A stretch of 19,133 nt of DNA, from the NCBI GenBank assembly GCA_905235825.1, contig CAJONH010000164.1, forward strand, positions 1-19,133, read 5' to 3'. This DNA is from Candidatus Gastranaerophilales bacterium. GTDB taxonomy: Bacteria > Cyanobacteriota > Vampirovibrionia > Gastranaerophilales > Gastranaerophilaceae. Position 1 is the stretch's first letter; every line of letters begins with the position of its first letter. Below the pieces are notes generated by a model. The model made no database searches, was not told the DNA's origin, and saw only the letters and a program-made list of their open reading frames with translations. This document shows, one piece after another, positions 7,181 through 14,273 of the stretch. The translations under genes were made by a program, and so were the position numbers.

Positions 7181-7459
7181 TTATATTGTATGCATTTTAT
7201 CAAAAATTTCTTTTTTCTGCATCCAAATTTCCATACCGAGTTTTTGACCTGATGCACATACCGCTTCTTTTATTTCTTTAAATGAATATTTTGATTTTGA
7301 AATATCACCTAAAAGAAACATCATAAAACATCCCTGCATAATAGTTTGCTTTATGTCTTCTATATTAACTTCATATTTCGCAAGCACCGTAGCTATTTCA
7401 GCAACAATGCCGACTCCGTCTTTACCCGAAATGGTAACTATAATTTTATCTTCACTCAT
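7181..7459 (-). CDS. ACT-domain protein, UPF0237 family
   Basis: This is a single small-molecule-binding ACT domain filling almost the whole 92-residue protein. It has a typical start, IIVTISGKDGVGIVAEIATVLA, with the ligand-loop glycines GKDGVG (cited: GKDGVGIVAEIATVL), then VNIEDIKQTIMQGCFMMFLLGD. It probably senses an amino acid or similar ligand and regulates its partner. It is followed after 59 nt by the UPF0210 gene, its usual neighbour. A strong AGGAG SD lies 5 nt before the ATG. It heads the operon, with a plausible promoter in the 92-nt upstream gap. Confidence 0.9.
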   Translation of the reverse strand: MSEDKIIVTISGKDGVGIVAEIATVLAKYEVNIEDIKQTIMQGCFMMFLLGDISKSKYSFKEIKEAVCASGQKLGMEIWMQKKEIFDKMHTI

Positions 7460-7486
7460 TTCTGCTCCTGTTATATTCTTAAATAC

Positions 7487-7515
7487 ATTTTATTAGTAAA
7501 GCAGTATAAATGCAA
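7487..7515 (-). promoter_or_regulatory. Promoter of the UPF0237-UPF0210-TPR operon
   Basis: On the minus strand TTGCAT (7510-7515), a 17-bp spacer and TAAAAT (7487-7492) give a sigma70-like promoter about 28 bp before the ATG at 7459. Both boxes match five of six consensus bases. Confidence 0.6.
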
Positions 7516-7551
7516 ATATTAACTTAGGGAACTTATATACAATTTAAGATA

Positions 7552-8196
7552 TTAATTAAATATTATTTTATGATATTGCTCAAGTACCTTTTTATTTTCT
7601 CCCTTATTTAAATTTCTAAGCATTTCAAAGGAAGGAATCATTATTTTGTTATCATCGGGTGTAACATACCACATTTCGGAAGAACGTGAAACCCTATCAT
7701 CAGTTAATCCTGCTTTTGTGAGTTTCTGTAAATCGGAAAAAGCTAAAAGTTTATTTTCTCTTGAAACTTTATCTTTAGCTTTTGCATAAGGCAATAAATC
7801 TCCGCTTTTAGTACCTTTTATTCTGCTGATTATAAACATGTCATTATCTTTAATTATTGATTTTATATAATCAGGTACAATAGATAGTCCTAAATTATTA
7901 ACCTTTTTTAGATTTTGTTCATAAATTGAACCAAAATTTTTAAATACATTTTGAATAATAAAATCCCCATGCTTAAATAAAACACTATTTTTTAATTCAA
8001 GTCTGCCTTTTTTTACATTTTTAAAAAGTACATCCAGTGCTTCTTGATGTGAATTTGTTTTTTCAAGCTCAGTTGAAATTTCCGATATCAAAGCAGGAAC
8101 CTCATGATTGCTGCCGTTATTTAAATTTTTTGAATTGAATTTCACGTAATTTAATCCTGCTTTAACCTTTAATATATGTTCATTTATTTTTATCAT
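7552..8196 (-). CDS. Protein of unknown function (214 aa), possible kinase-like fold remnant
   Basis: I do not recognise this protein. It is soluble, lysine-rich, without signal peptide or membrane segment. Residues 115-195 (NDMFIISRIKGTKSG; LAFSDLQKLTKAGLTDDRV; EMWYVTPDDNKIMIPSFEML) run like the hinge-to-activation region of protein-kinase-like folds. However, the HxDxxxxN and DFG positions would read TDDRVSRSSE and PSF, so it could only be inactive. That comparison is a weak inference by eye. It follows the 646-aa PRTase-like gene by 49 nt on the same strand and may be co-transcribed with it. A TTGACA overlapping the upstream stop codon could give it its own promoter. The N-terminal VKFNSKNLN resembles the F-S/F-K motifs of neighbours. 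Confidence 0.6.
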   Translation of the reverse strand: MIKINEHILKVKAGLNYVKFNSKNLNNGSNHEVPALISEISTELEKTNSHQEALDVLFKNVKKGRLELKNSVLFKHGDFIIQNVFKNFGSIYEQNLKKVNNLGLSIVPDYIKSIIKDNDMFIISRIKGTKSGDLLPYAKAKDKVSRENKLLAFSDLQKLTKAGLTDDRVSRSSEMWYVTPDDNKIMIPSFEMLRNLNKGENKKVLEQYHKIIFN

Positions 8197-8245
8197 TGTT
8201 TGTCCAATCTTACTTAATTATATAACTCGAAATTGATTATTTTTG

Positions 8246-10186
8246 TCAAGTATCAAGCCGTAATTTCTTTTCTACCAAACTTGCAAAACGGCAAAACCAG
8301 TCAACACATTTACTTCCTTTGGGATTGTTAATACAATATTCAAGTAATAATCCCGATGCATAAGTATTATTATCCGGAAGCATATATGGCATTGAACTGC
8401 AAGCATAACCATCTCCGTAACCTGAATCACCTATAAGTTTTGACAGTAAATTTCGTTCTTCATCAGTGAGTGTATCTGCAAATTTTTTATAATCGACCAT
8501 AACTTCAGGTTTAAAATAATCTTTTTGTGTTCTGTTAACATAAGTCATTTCATTAAATACATTTTCGAAACCGCTTCTAAGACTGCTTATAGGAGAAAAA
8601 ATGACGGTAGGATTTTTAACACCCGAATTTCTTATAAAATCTCTGTAATGAAATTCCTGATGCACGATTGAACATCCGCTGCCTACAATGTCATCAAGTA
8701 TTACAATAATTTTGTCATTTAAATCTACGGGCGGTTTATCATCTCCTGCAAAGCATATAACTTTGTCAGGATTAATTTTGTTTGTATGAAGATACTGGTA
8801 GGTTATTAAATCAAAACTTTTACCTTTCTCAGGAATTACATATATAATATCATCTTCTGTTTTTCCCTGCTGCCTTGCAATTTTTATTATTTGTTCATAT
8901 TTATTTTTTAGCATATCGGTCATAGTTTCCGGTGAATGGCAGCTTATCATTGCTTCAAAATATTTAGCAAGTAATTCCCTGCCTTTCATAATTTCCTGAA
9001 TAGAATACTGTGTATCGGGCATAGTTTCTTCTATAATTGTATCAATGACTGCTTTTATGGTTTTATGAGAAGGATATAGCGGATTTAAATTATCTGCAAT
9101 ATTATTTGCATTAATTTCTTTTTTATTTTCTATAATTGTAATTTCTACATCATCACCTAATATTTCTCTTACTTTTTTTAAAAAATTTCCATTGAGTGCT
9201 TCCTCAATAGAAAGCCCTTCTTTTTTCATCTTGTTGATTATTGCGGTTGCGGATGTTATTAAATCTGTTTGAAAACCTAAAAAACCGTGCGAAACATCTT
9301 GTCCGTCTATAATATTATTCCATCCGCTCAAGTGTACTACCTTTATATCTCCTTTTATTATACCGTCTTTAATTTCCTTGTATAAAGCAGGATTATTCTC
9401 TTTTAAATCTTTTAAGTGTGATAAAACATTGTCATCAAGAAACAATGCCTCGTTGAAATTTTGATAACCTAAATCTATTTGTTTCTTTTTTTCTTCGATA
9501 TACATTAGTGCATTGTTTATATTTAAACGACTGTTTTGCGGTATATAAATGTATCCGATACCGAGTTCTTTAAATTTTTTTTCAATTACACCTAATTGAG
9601 AATAACTTGAAAATTGCGTTAATCCTGCTAAAACCTCACTGACAGTTTGTTCATCCGCACCTGTATTTTTTGATATCTGTGAAATCATTGCATTTATATC
9701 TTGAACACTTTTTATTTTCATCATTTCACGCAGCTGAATTTCTAATTTCATAGCAAATAAATTTGTATTTGCATAGTCTATATTAAAAAATGTAGAAATG
9801 GATTTTGAATTATTTATATTTGAATTTTGTTTTGAAGATTGGGTTGCTTCAGTTTCAACAGTTTTTTCGGTTGATTGAATACTTTTTACTTTTTGTAAAT
9901 CAGTCGTTATTTGTACTTTTGTTTTATTTTTAGCAGAAGCCTGTGAAGAAGATAATGCGGAAGTTAAATTCCTTATTCCTTCCATAGTCTGCTCCGCAGC
10001 CCTTCTAATTCTTCCTCTTATACTATTATTGCCTGCTTTGTTAGTTTTATCGGTCAGAATAAATTTATCTTCAATTTCTCTATTTATTTTATTTAAAGAT
10101 TTTTGTCCCTGTTTTTTTAGTCTTGGTGTAATTTTGATTTCAAACACCTGTTCTGCTGTATCTAAATTACCAGTATAAAATCGCAT
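8246..10186 (-). CDS. Large protein with C-terminal phosphoribosyltransferase-like domain
   Basis: This is a 646-residue protein with three parts. Residues 1-135 are basic, Ser/Thr/Gln-rich and probably disordered. Residues 140-440 are a helical and mixed region with no recognised domain. Residues about 440-640 look like a type I PRTase. There, DKIIVILDDIVGSGCSIV (491-508, acidic pair D498-D499) matches the PRPP-binding loop hhhhDDhhxxGxxh. It is preceded by a strand DIIYVIPEKG and followed by KNPTVIFSPISSL. A terminal SGYGDGYACSSMPYMLPDNN is like the extra C-terminal segment of PRTase-like domains predicted in conflict systems. Substrate is unknown; a nucleotide-directed or effector role is only an inference. 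It lies downstream of the AAA cassette but beyond a strong terminator. Confidence 0.72.
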   Translation of the reverse strand: MRFYTGNLDTAEQVFEIKITPRLKKQGQKSLNKINREIEDKFILTDKTNKAGNNSIRGRIRRAAEQTMEGIRNLTSALSSSQASAKNKTKVQITTDLQKVKSIQSTEKTVETEATQSSKQNSNINNSKSISTFFNIDYANTNLFAMKLEIQLREMMKIKSVQDINAMISQISKNTGADEQTVSEVLAGLTQFSSYSQLGVIEKKFKELGIGYIYIPQNSRLNINNALMYIEEKKKQIDLGYQNFNEALFLDDNVLSHLKDLKENNPALYKEIKDGIIKGDIKVVHLSGWNNIIDGQDVSHGFLGFQTDLITSATAIINKMKKEGLSIEEALNGNFLKKVREILGDDVEITIIENKKEINANNIADNLNPLYPSHKTIKAVIDTIIEETMPDTQYSIQEIMKGRELLAKYFEAMISCHSPETMTDMLKNKYEQIIKIARQQGKTEDDIIYVIPEKGKSFDLITYQYLHTNKINPDKVICFAGDDKPPVDLNDKIIVILDDIVGSGCSIVHQEFHYRDFIRNSGVKNPTVIFSPISSLRSGFENVFNEMTYVNRTQKDYFKPEVMVDYKKFADTLTDEERNLLSKLIGDSGYGDGYACSSMPYMLPDNNTYASGLLLEYCINNPKGSKCVDWFCRFASLVEKKLRLDT

Positions 10187-10281
10187 GTTATTATACCTAA
10201 TCTTTCTTTCCGAAAGTTTAAAGTATCTTAAATTTTAATATTGACTAAATTTTTAGAAATTTTAAGAAATATTAAAAACAA

Positions 10282-10316
10282 ATTAAAAAGAGAGATATAA
10301 AACCTCTCTTTTTAAT
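10282..10316 (-). terminator. Strong Rho-independent terminator of the AAA+ cassette
   Basis: ATTAAAAAGAGAG (10282-10294) and CTCTCTTTTTAAT (10304-10316) form a perfect 13-bp stem with a 9-nt loop. In the minus direction it lies 21 nt after the stop of the 421-aa gene and is followed by a T-rich tail. It separates the AAA cassette from the PRTase-like gene, making them distinct transcription units. It could also work in the plus direction. Confidence 0.82.
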
Positions 10317-10337
10317 CAATACAAAATTTGTTAAAAT

Positions 10338-11603
10338 CTACACAATATACCATAAATTGCTGCATGCATTATCAAGTATTGGCTTATATTGTTTTGATAA
10401 AGTATTATTTCCTGAAAGTGATGTTTCTATTTTTGTTCTTGTTTTGTCAAGATTGCTTCTTGTAGAATTAAAATTAAGTTCAAATTGCTTTGCCGTATTT
10501 TTATCTGTTAAAATCAATAAATCATTAATTGCAGCTATGGGAGAATTTTTAACATAATCTTTATCTGCAAGTCTGTTCTTTATATCCTGAATTTCCATTT
10601 CATCTTTCGTTTTTACATTTTTCGTTTCTATTTTTGTTACTCTGTTTGATTCAATAGCTGTATCATCAAGTTCATCGGGATTTGTTGTTGAAAAAATTAA
10701 TGTGGAGTTGTAATCGTTTGCCGTTGAACTCATTATATCTTTCATACCGGCAATAACAGCACTGTCTGATTGTTTCGGATTTATTGTTTTATCTAAATTT
10801 TTTACATTAATTACATTCCAATTTCCTGTTTTTTTATAATTTTTTTCTGATTTTTCTAACAGTTCAACAAAATCTAAATTTTCATCAAATAAATCAACTT
10901 CTTTTGAGTCCGCATTTGCCTGATTTATTGTCCAGCTAATTAATTCCTGATTGATTGAATTATCTTTATTTGAAAACATAACGCAATTAGGAATTTCTAC
11001 ATTTTTTCCTTCTCTTTTGGCTTGTATTTTATCTAATAATTTTGGATAAATTTCTTTTTCTTTTACATTATTCATTTCTTCAATAAAAGTAACATCCCTT
11101 CTTGCCGCATCCTGTACTTTTCTGTTTTCTGCCCCTGTTTCATTTACTTTTGCATTTATTAAATCAGCTTTAACTAAATCAATTTTATCAACATAACGTT
11201 TTGCATCTTTCCTAAAATCGGCATAGGCGGATTGAACTGTTATTTCACTCATTCCCAAAGAGCATATTCCCGTTATTAATCTTTCTGTAGGATCATTTAA
11301 ATTAATTGTTGCGGAACCGGCTCCGTATCTTGGATGATAAGTAAACCATATAGGTTCATTTTCTTTTTTGTATTTATATTCTTTTTCATATAATTCCTGC
11401 TTCCATTTATCATCTTTTCTATTCATATATTGTCTTGCATATCTTACGTCTTTTTCTGAATAGTCTTTGCCTTTAAATGAAACGGATGATTTTTTTTCAA
11501 ATAAATCATTAGTCAGTTGTTTTTGATTTACTTGCGGAACACTTGCTTTTGTTACCGAAGGAATATAATCTGTTGTCATTTGTGTTGAAAAACCGATTTT
11601 CAT
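10338..11603 (-). CDS. AAA+-like pseudo-ATPase paralogue 2 (421 aa)
   Basis: This is an AAA+ fold protein with destroyed nucleotide-binding motifs. It aligns through the core with the intact ATPase encoded upstream. Where the latter has IPSAILFFGPKGNGKT, this one has IPNCVMFSNKDNSIN (205-219), with no P-loop. Where that has VLLMDEFDKA, this has VINVKNLDKT (264-273), so the acidic DE pair is gone. The sensor-1 strand is kept (LIFSTTN, 302-308), followed by LDDTAIESNRV (312-322), whose R321 sits at the usual Arg-finger place. Residues 1-120 hold VSFKGKDYSEKD (41-52), a Lys/Glu-rich helix and a weakly hydrophobic patch. Its ATG overlaps the previous stop (ATGA), giving translational coupling. 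It is probably a structural and Arg-finger subunit of a hetero-oligomer. Confidence 0.75.
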   Translation of the reverse strand: MKIGFSTQMTTDYIPSVTKASVPQVNQKQLTNDLFEKKSSVSFKGKDYSEKDVRYARQYMNRKDDKWKQELYEKEYKYKKENEPIWFTYHPRYGAGSATINLNDPTERLITGICSLGMSEITVQSAYADFRKDAKRYVDKIDLVKADLINAKVNETGAENRKVQDAARRDVTFIEEMNNVKEKEIYPKLLDKIQAKREGKNVEIPNCVMFSNKDNSINQELISWTINQANADSKEVDLFDENLDFVELLEKSEKNYKKTGNWNVINVKNLDKTINPKQSDSAVIAGMKDIMSSTANDYNSTLIFSTTNPDELDDTAIESNRVTKIETKNVKTKDEMEIQDIKNRLADKDYVKNSPIAAINDLLILTDKNTAKQFELNFNSTRSNLDKTRTKIETSLSGNNTLSKQYKPILDNACSNLWYIV

Positions 11604-12796
11604 TTTTTATTTCTCCCTATACCTGTATTTGTAAATTTATTTTTTATAATTAGTGCTGCCGCACCTAAAACAGCACCGAATGCTACTCCTTTTCCAATTC
11701 CGTTGATGATTGATGATGGTTTTGACTTTTTGATTTTATCTATTATTTCAATTTGCTTAATTCTTTCTGCATTTGCATTATCTAATTCTGTACGGATTTT
11801 ATTATGCAATTCCAGCTGTTCTTTGCATTGTTGAAATTTTTTATTTATGTTATCTATAACATCAGACTGTTTGTTATATTCTTCATAAGATTGTTTAAAT
11901 TTATCAAAATGCTTCATATTGTCTATATCAAAAAAAGCATCTACTCTATTTGATTCAATAGCTATATCATCTAAATTTGAAAGATTTTCTTTTGTATGAA
12001 ATAAAAGAGTCGAATGATAATCTTTTGCACTACAGCACATTATTGATTTCATACCTGCAATAACAGCTGAATCAACTATTGAAGGATTAATCATTTTGTC
12101 CATATTTTGTACGTGGATTAAATTCCATTTTCCTGTTTTTTTAAAGTTTTCTTCTTGTTTTTCTAAAAATTCAACAAAATCAAAATCTTTACGAAAAATA
12201 TCAGTAGTAACATAATTTTGTCTTGATGCCTTTCCAAACCAATCAATTGCATCTTTTGCCTTTTTTTCATCTTTACCAAAAAACAGAAGGCAATTTGATT
12301 TTTCTTTCTGTGGAGTTTCTTTTAAATGAGTCATTTTATCAAAATCACTTAATATTTGAGCATAAGGTTTTTTTGATCCTCTCGGTTTATCCTTTAATTC
12401 GGGGAAAACCGAATTTTCCTCCACATTATTAAAACTATTTGTTTCTTCCATTATATTATCAAGTTTTTCATAAGCATCATTAAGACTTTTTTCGTTGTTT
12501 TCAATAGTTGTATAAATAAACGCCAAATCAGGCTGTGATTTATAAAATCTTTCTTGTGTACTTTCGATTGTTTTTTCGATATTGCCCAGCTCCTTTTGAG
12601 CATTATTAAGTTTTTCAGAATGCTTTATTTCTTCGTTTTTGTTCAGGTTTCCGACAATCCCGCCAAGAACGGCAGGTGTCGATAAAATAAAAATATCTTT
12701 TACATCTGTATTTCTAATACTTTGATTATTATTTTTTTTATTTTGTTTTGAAAATTCAAAAAAATTTACCGTGGTAAAAGTATCTATGTTCAACAT
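11600..12796 (-). CDS. AAA+-like pseudo-ATPase paralogue 1 with hydrophobic termini (398 aa)
   Basis: This is a close relative of the 421-aa neighbour. The two share DFVE-LEK-E-N-KKTG-WN and DSAVIAGMK-IM. The P-loop position reads CLLFFGKDEKKAKDAI (169-184), retaining FFGK but not GxGKT. Walker B reads LIHVQNMDKM (226-235), without DE. Sensor 1 is LLFHTKEN and is followed by LDDIAIESNRV (275-285), with R284 at the Arg-finger place. Predicted coiled coils flank the core at about 55-125 and 295-358. Residues 36-51 are moderately hydrophobic. Residues 369-384 (VAFGAVLGAAALIIKN) look like a membrane segment with a basic tail. Its ATG directly abuts the stop of the intact ATPase (TAAATG) with little SD of its own, implying coupled translation. 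Confidence 0.75.
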   Translation of the reverse strand: MLNIDTFTTVNFFEFSKQNKKNNNQSIRNTDVKDIFILSTPAVLGGIVGNLNKNEEIKHSEKLNNAQKELGNIEKTIESTQERFYKSQPDLAFIYTTIENNEKSLNDAYEKLDNIMEETNSFNNVEENSVFPELKDKPRGSKKPYAQILSDFDKMTHLKETPQKEKSNCLLFFGKDEKKAKDAIDWFGKASRQNYVTTDIFRKDFDFVEFLEKQEENFKKTGKWNLIHVQNMDKMINPSIVDSAVIAGMKSIMCCSAKDYHSTLLFHTKENLSNLDDIAIESNRVDAFFDIDNMKHFDKFKQSYEEYNKQSDVIDNINKKFQQCKEQLELHNKIRTELDNANAERIKQIEIIDKIKKSKPSSIINGIGKGVAFGAVLGAAALIIKNKFTNTGIGRNKK

Positions 12797-14068
12797 TTAC
12801 TTATCCACTTTATTTTTCATAATTTGCTCCATTGCAGCGTAGTAATCTTGAAGTTGTTTATCTCTTATATTCGGTGCATTATTTTTTATATTTTCTTCTG
12901 CCTGTTGAATATCTATAGGTTTATCATTTTTTCCGTCGCATATATCATTTCTTATTGATGCTATGCTGTATTTACCTCCGCTTGCTTCTTCACGTTCTTC
13001 CAGCAATACCGCAAGTCTTTCATAATCCTCATCTGTTACGGTATCAGGTGTTTTGTCTTTCATATAATATTTTATAATTTCCGTTTTATTTTCTTTAGAA
13101 GGAGGATCCTGTGATACAATAAAAGGGAAAATAGAACTGTCTTCACTTAAATTCAAAGCTAAATCCAAAGGATAGTTTGTTACTGCAAAAGCAATACAAT
13201 GGTATTTATCGTAACAATTTTTTAAAAAATCCTGAAACTCCGGAACAATTGTTGAATCTTTATTAACGGCTTTATCAAATTCATCCATTAATAGAACTTG
13301 TCTTGTTCCTGTTTCTTCATACTTAGATTTAGCCGTTTCAGCTGCCTTTAATAAGTTTTTATTAAAATTTTTGCAAAGACTTGCCGTATTTATTCCCAAT
13401 CCTCTCACGCTTATTGGTTTTTCACAGCCTATTTCCTGAGCAAATGCCGTAGCAAACGTAGTTTTTCCGTTGCCTTTAGGCCCAAAGAATAAAATTGCAC
13501 TCGGAATATCAGCTTTCTGACCGGCTTTTTCTTTTGCAAGTTCAGAAATAAAATATTTATATAAAATATCTTTTTCACTGTCATATCCTGCTATCTGAGA
13601 GAAACCTTCCATTGTTCTATATTCGCCAATATTAAGATTTTGTAATCTGGAATTTCTTTCCGCATTAAATTTATCTATTAAAGCAAGTTTTTGAGCTAAA
13701 TCCGATGATATGCCGACTATTGCACCCGTCTTTTTTTCAACTCTTGATAATGTGCTTTTCTGTTCTTCATTATTTTGATATTTTTCTTTTGCTTCTTTTT
13801 TTACCGCTTCATTTATTACTCTATCTTCACTGAAAAGTCTGGTAAAAACTGATTCTAACCTTCTTTCTTTTTCGGAATTAACTCTTTTTTCAATATTTTC
13901 TCTTTCCGTATTGTTTTCAGAAAAATCATCTTTTCCGCTTAAACCTTCTATTTGCTTTTTTGCATTTTGAATTGCAATAGAACTTTCAGATTCTGATTTT
14001 CTATTATTAATGCTTACTGCAGAAAAACCTACAGGCATGGAACTATATGTTCTAAAATTAATGTTCAT
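12797..14068 (-). CDS. AAA+ ATPase with intact Walker motifs, no visible Arg finger (423 aa)
   Basis: This is an ATP-dependent machine of unknown substrate. Residues 1-150 are charged and largely helical, with GFSAVSINN at 14-22. The AAA entry motif is FSQIAGYDSEKDILYKYF (156-173). Walker A is GPKGNGKT (196-203), Walker B VLLMDEFDKA (258-267) and sensor 1 FAVTN (294-298). A sensor-2-like arginine may be R373 (YSIASIRND). After sensor 1 there is no arginine until R351, so the cis Arg finger is absent. It is the only member of the three-gene cassette with competent nucleotide-binding motifs. There is a TATAAA-like -10 on the minus strand (14098-14103). The gene is divergent from the glycine-rich protein. 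The likely role is the motor subunit of a complex with its two degenerate paralogues. Confidence 0.85.
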   Translation of the reverse strand: MNINFRTYSSMPVGFSAVSINNRKSESESSIAIQNAKKQIEGLSGKDDFSENNTERENIEKRVNSEKERRLESVFTRLFSEDRVINEAVKKEAKEKYQNNEEQKSTLSRVEKKTGAIVGISSDLAQKLALIDKFNAERNSRLQNLNIGEYRTMEGFSQIAGYDSEKDILYKYFISELAKEKAGQKADIPSAILFFGPKGNGKTTFATAFAQEIGCEKPISVRGLGINTASLCKNFNKNLLKAAETAKSKYEETGTRQVLLMDEFDKAVNKDSTIVPEFQDFLKNCYDKYHCIAFAVTNYPLDLALNLSEDSSIFPFIVSQDPPSKENKTEIIKYYMKDKTPDTVTDEDYERLAVLLEEREEASGGKYSIASIRNDICDGKNDKPIDIQQAEENIKNNAPNIRDKQLQDYYAAMEQIMKNKVDK

Positions 14069-14145
14069 AATAAATATACCCTACAATTAAAGTGTCGTTT
14101 ATACAATAAATAAAAAAGGTTTTTTTTGCTATTTGCAAAAAAAAT

Positions 14146-14273
14146 TGTTACATAATTTTATCCATGTTATCTGTAGTTAGTTTTGTAACATTTGTAACAA
14201 ATATTTTATAATAAAAGCAATTTTAAAAAATCAAATGTTTTTATATAAATGTATATAGGAGATATATGTAACA
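14146..14273. repeat. Four TGTAACA motifs in the divergent promoter region
   Basis: TGTAACA occurs on the plus strand at 14184-14190, 14193-14199 and 14267-14273, and on the minus strand at 14146-14152. The middle two are part of tandem TTTGTAACA units and sit on the -35 and spacer of the plus-strand promoter. The last runs into the ATG of the glycine-rich gene. They look like sites for a DNA-binding regulator. An adjacent T8GC-5nt-GCA8 palindrome lies at 14120-14144. Confidence 0.5.
14183..14212 (+). promoter_or_regulatory. Promoter of the glycine-rich protein gene
   Basis: TTGTAA (14183-14188), an 18-bp spacer and a perfect TATAAT (14207-14212) form a good sigma70-like promoter. Transcription would start near 14219, about 54 nt before the chosen ATG. 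TGTAACA motifs overlap the -35 and the spacer. Confidence 0.68.

Noticed and set aside
8217..8249. TTGACA and TATAAT between the PRTase-like and 214-aa genes as a promoter
   Set aside because: Both boxes are good but 21 bp apart, too long for normal sigma70 use; kept only as a remark.
10190..10195. TATAAT just before the PRTase-like gene as its -10 box
   Set aside because: It ends three bases from the ATG, so the transcript would start inside the gene, and no -35 is visible at the right distance. A TTAGG SD-like segment explains the position better.
14249..14272. Upstream ATG (14249) for the glycine-rich protein
   Set aside because: No SD precedes it, while AGGAG inside this stretch serves the ATG at 14273.
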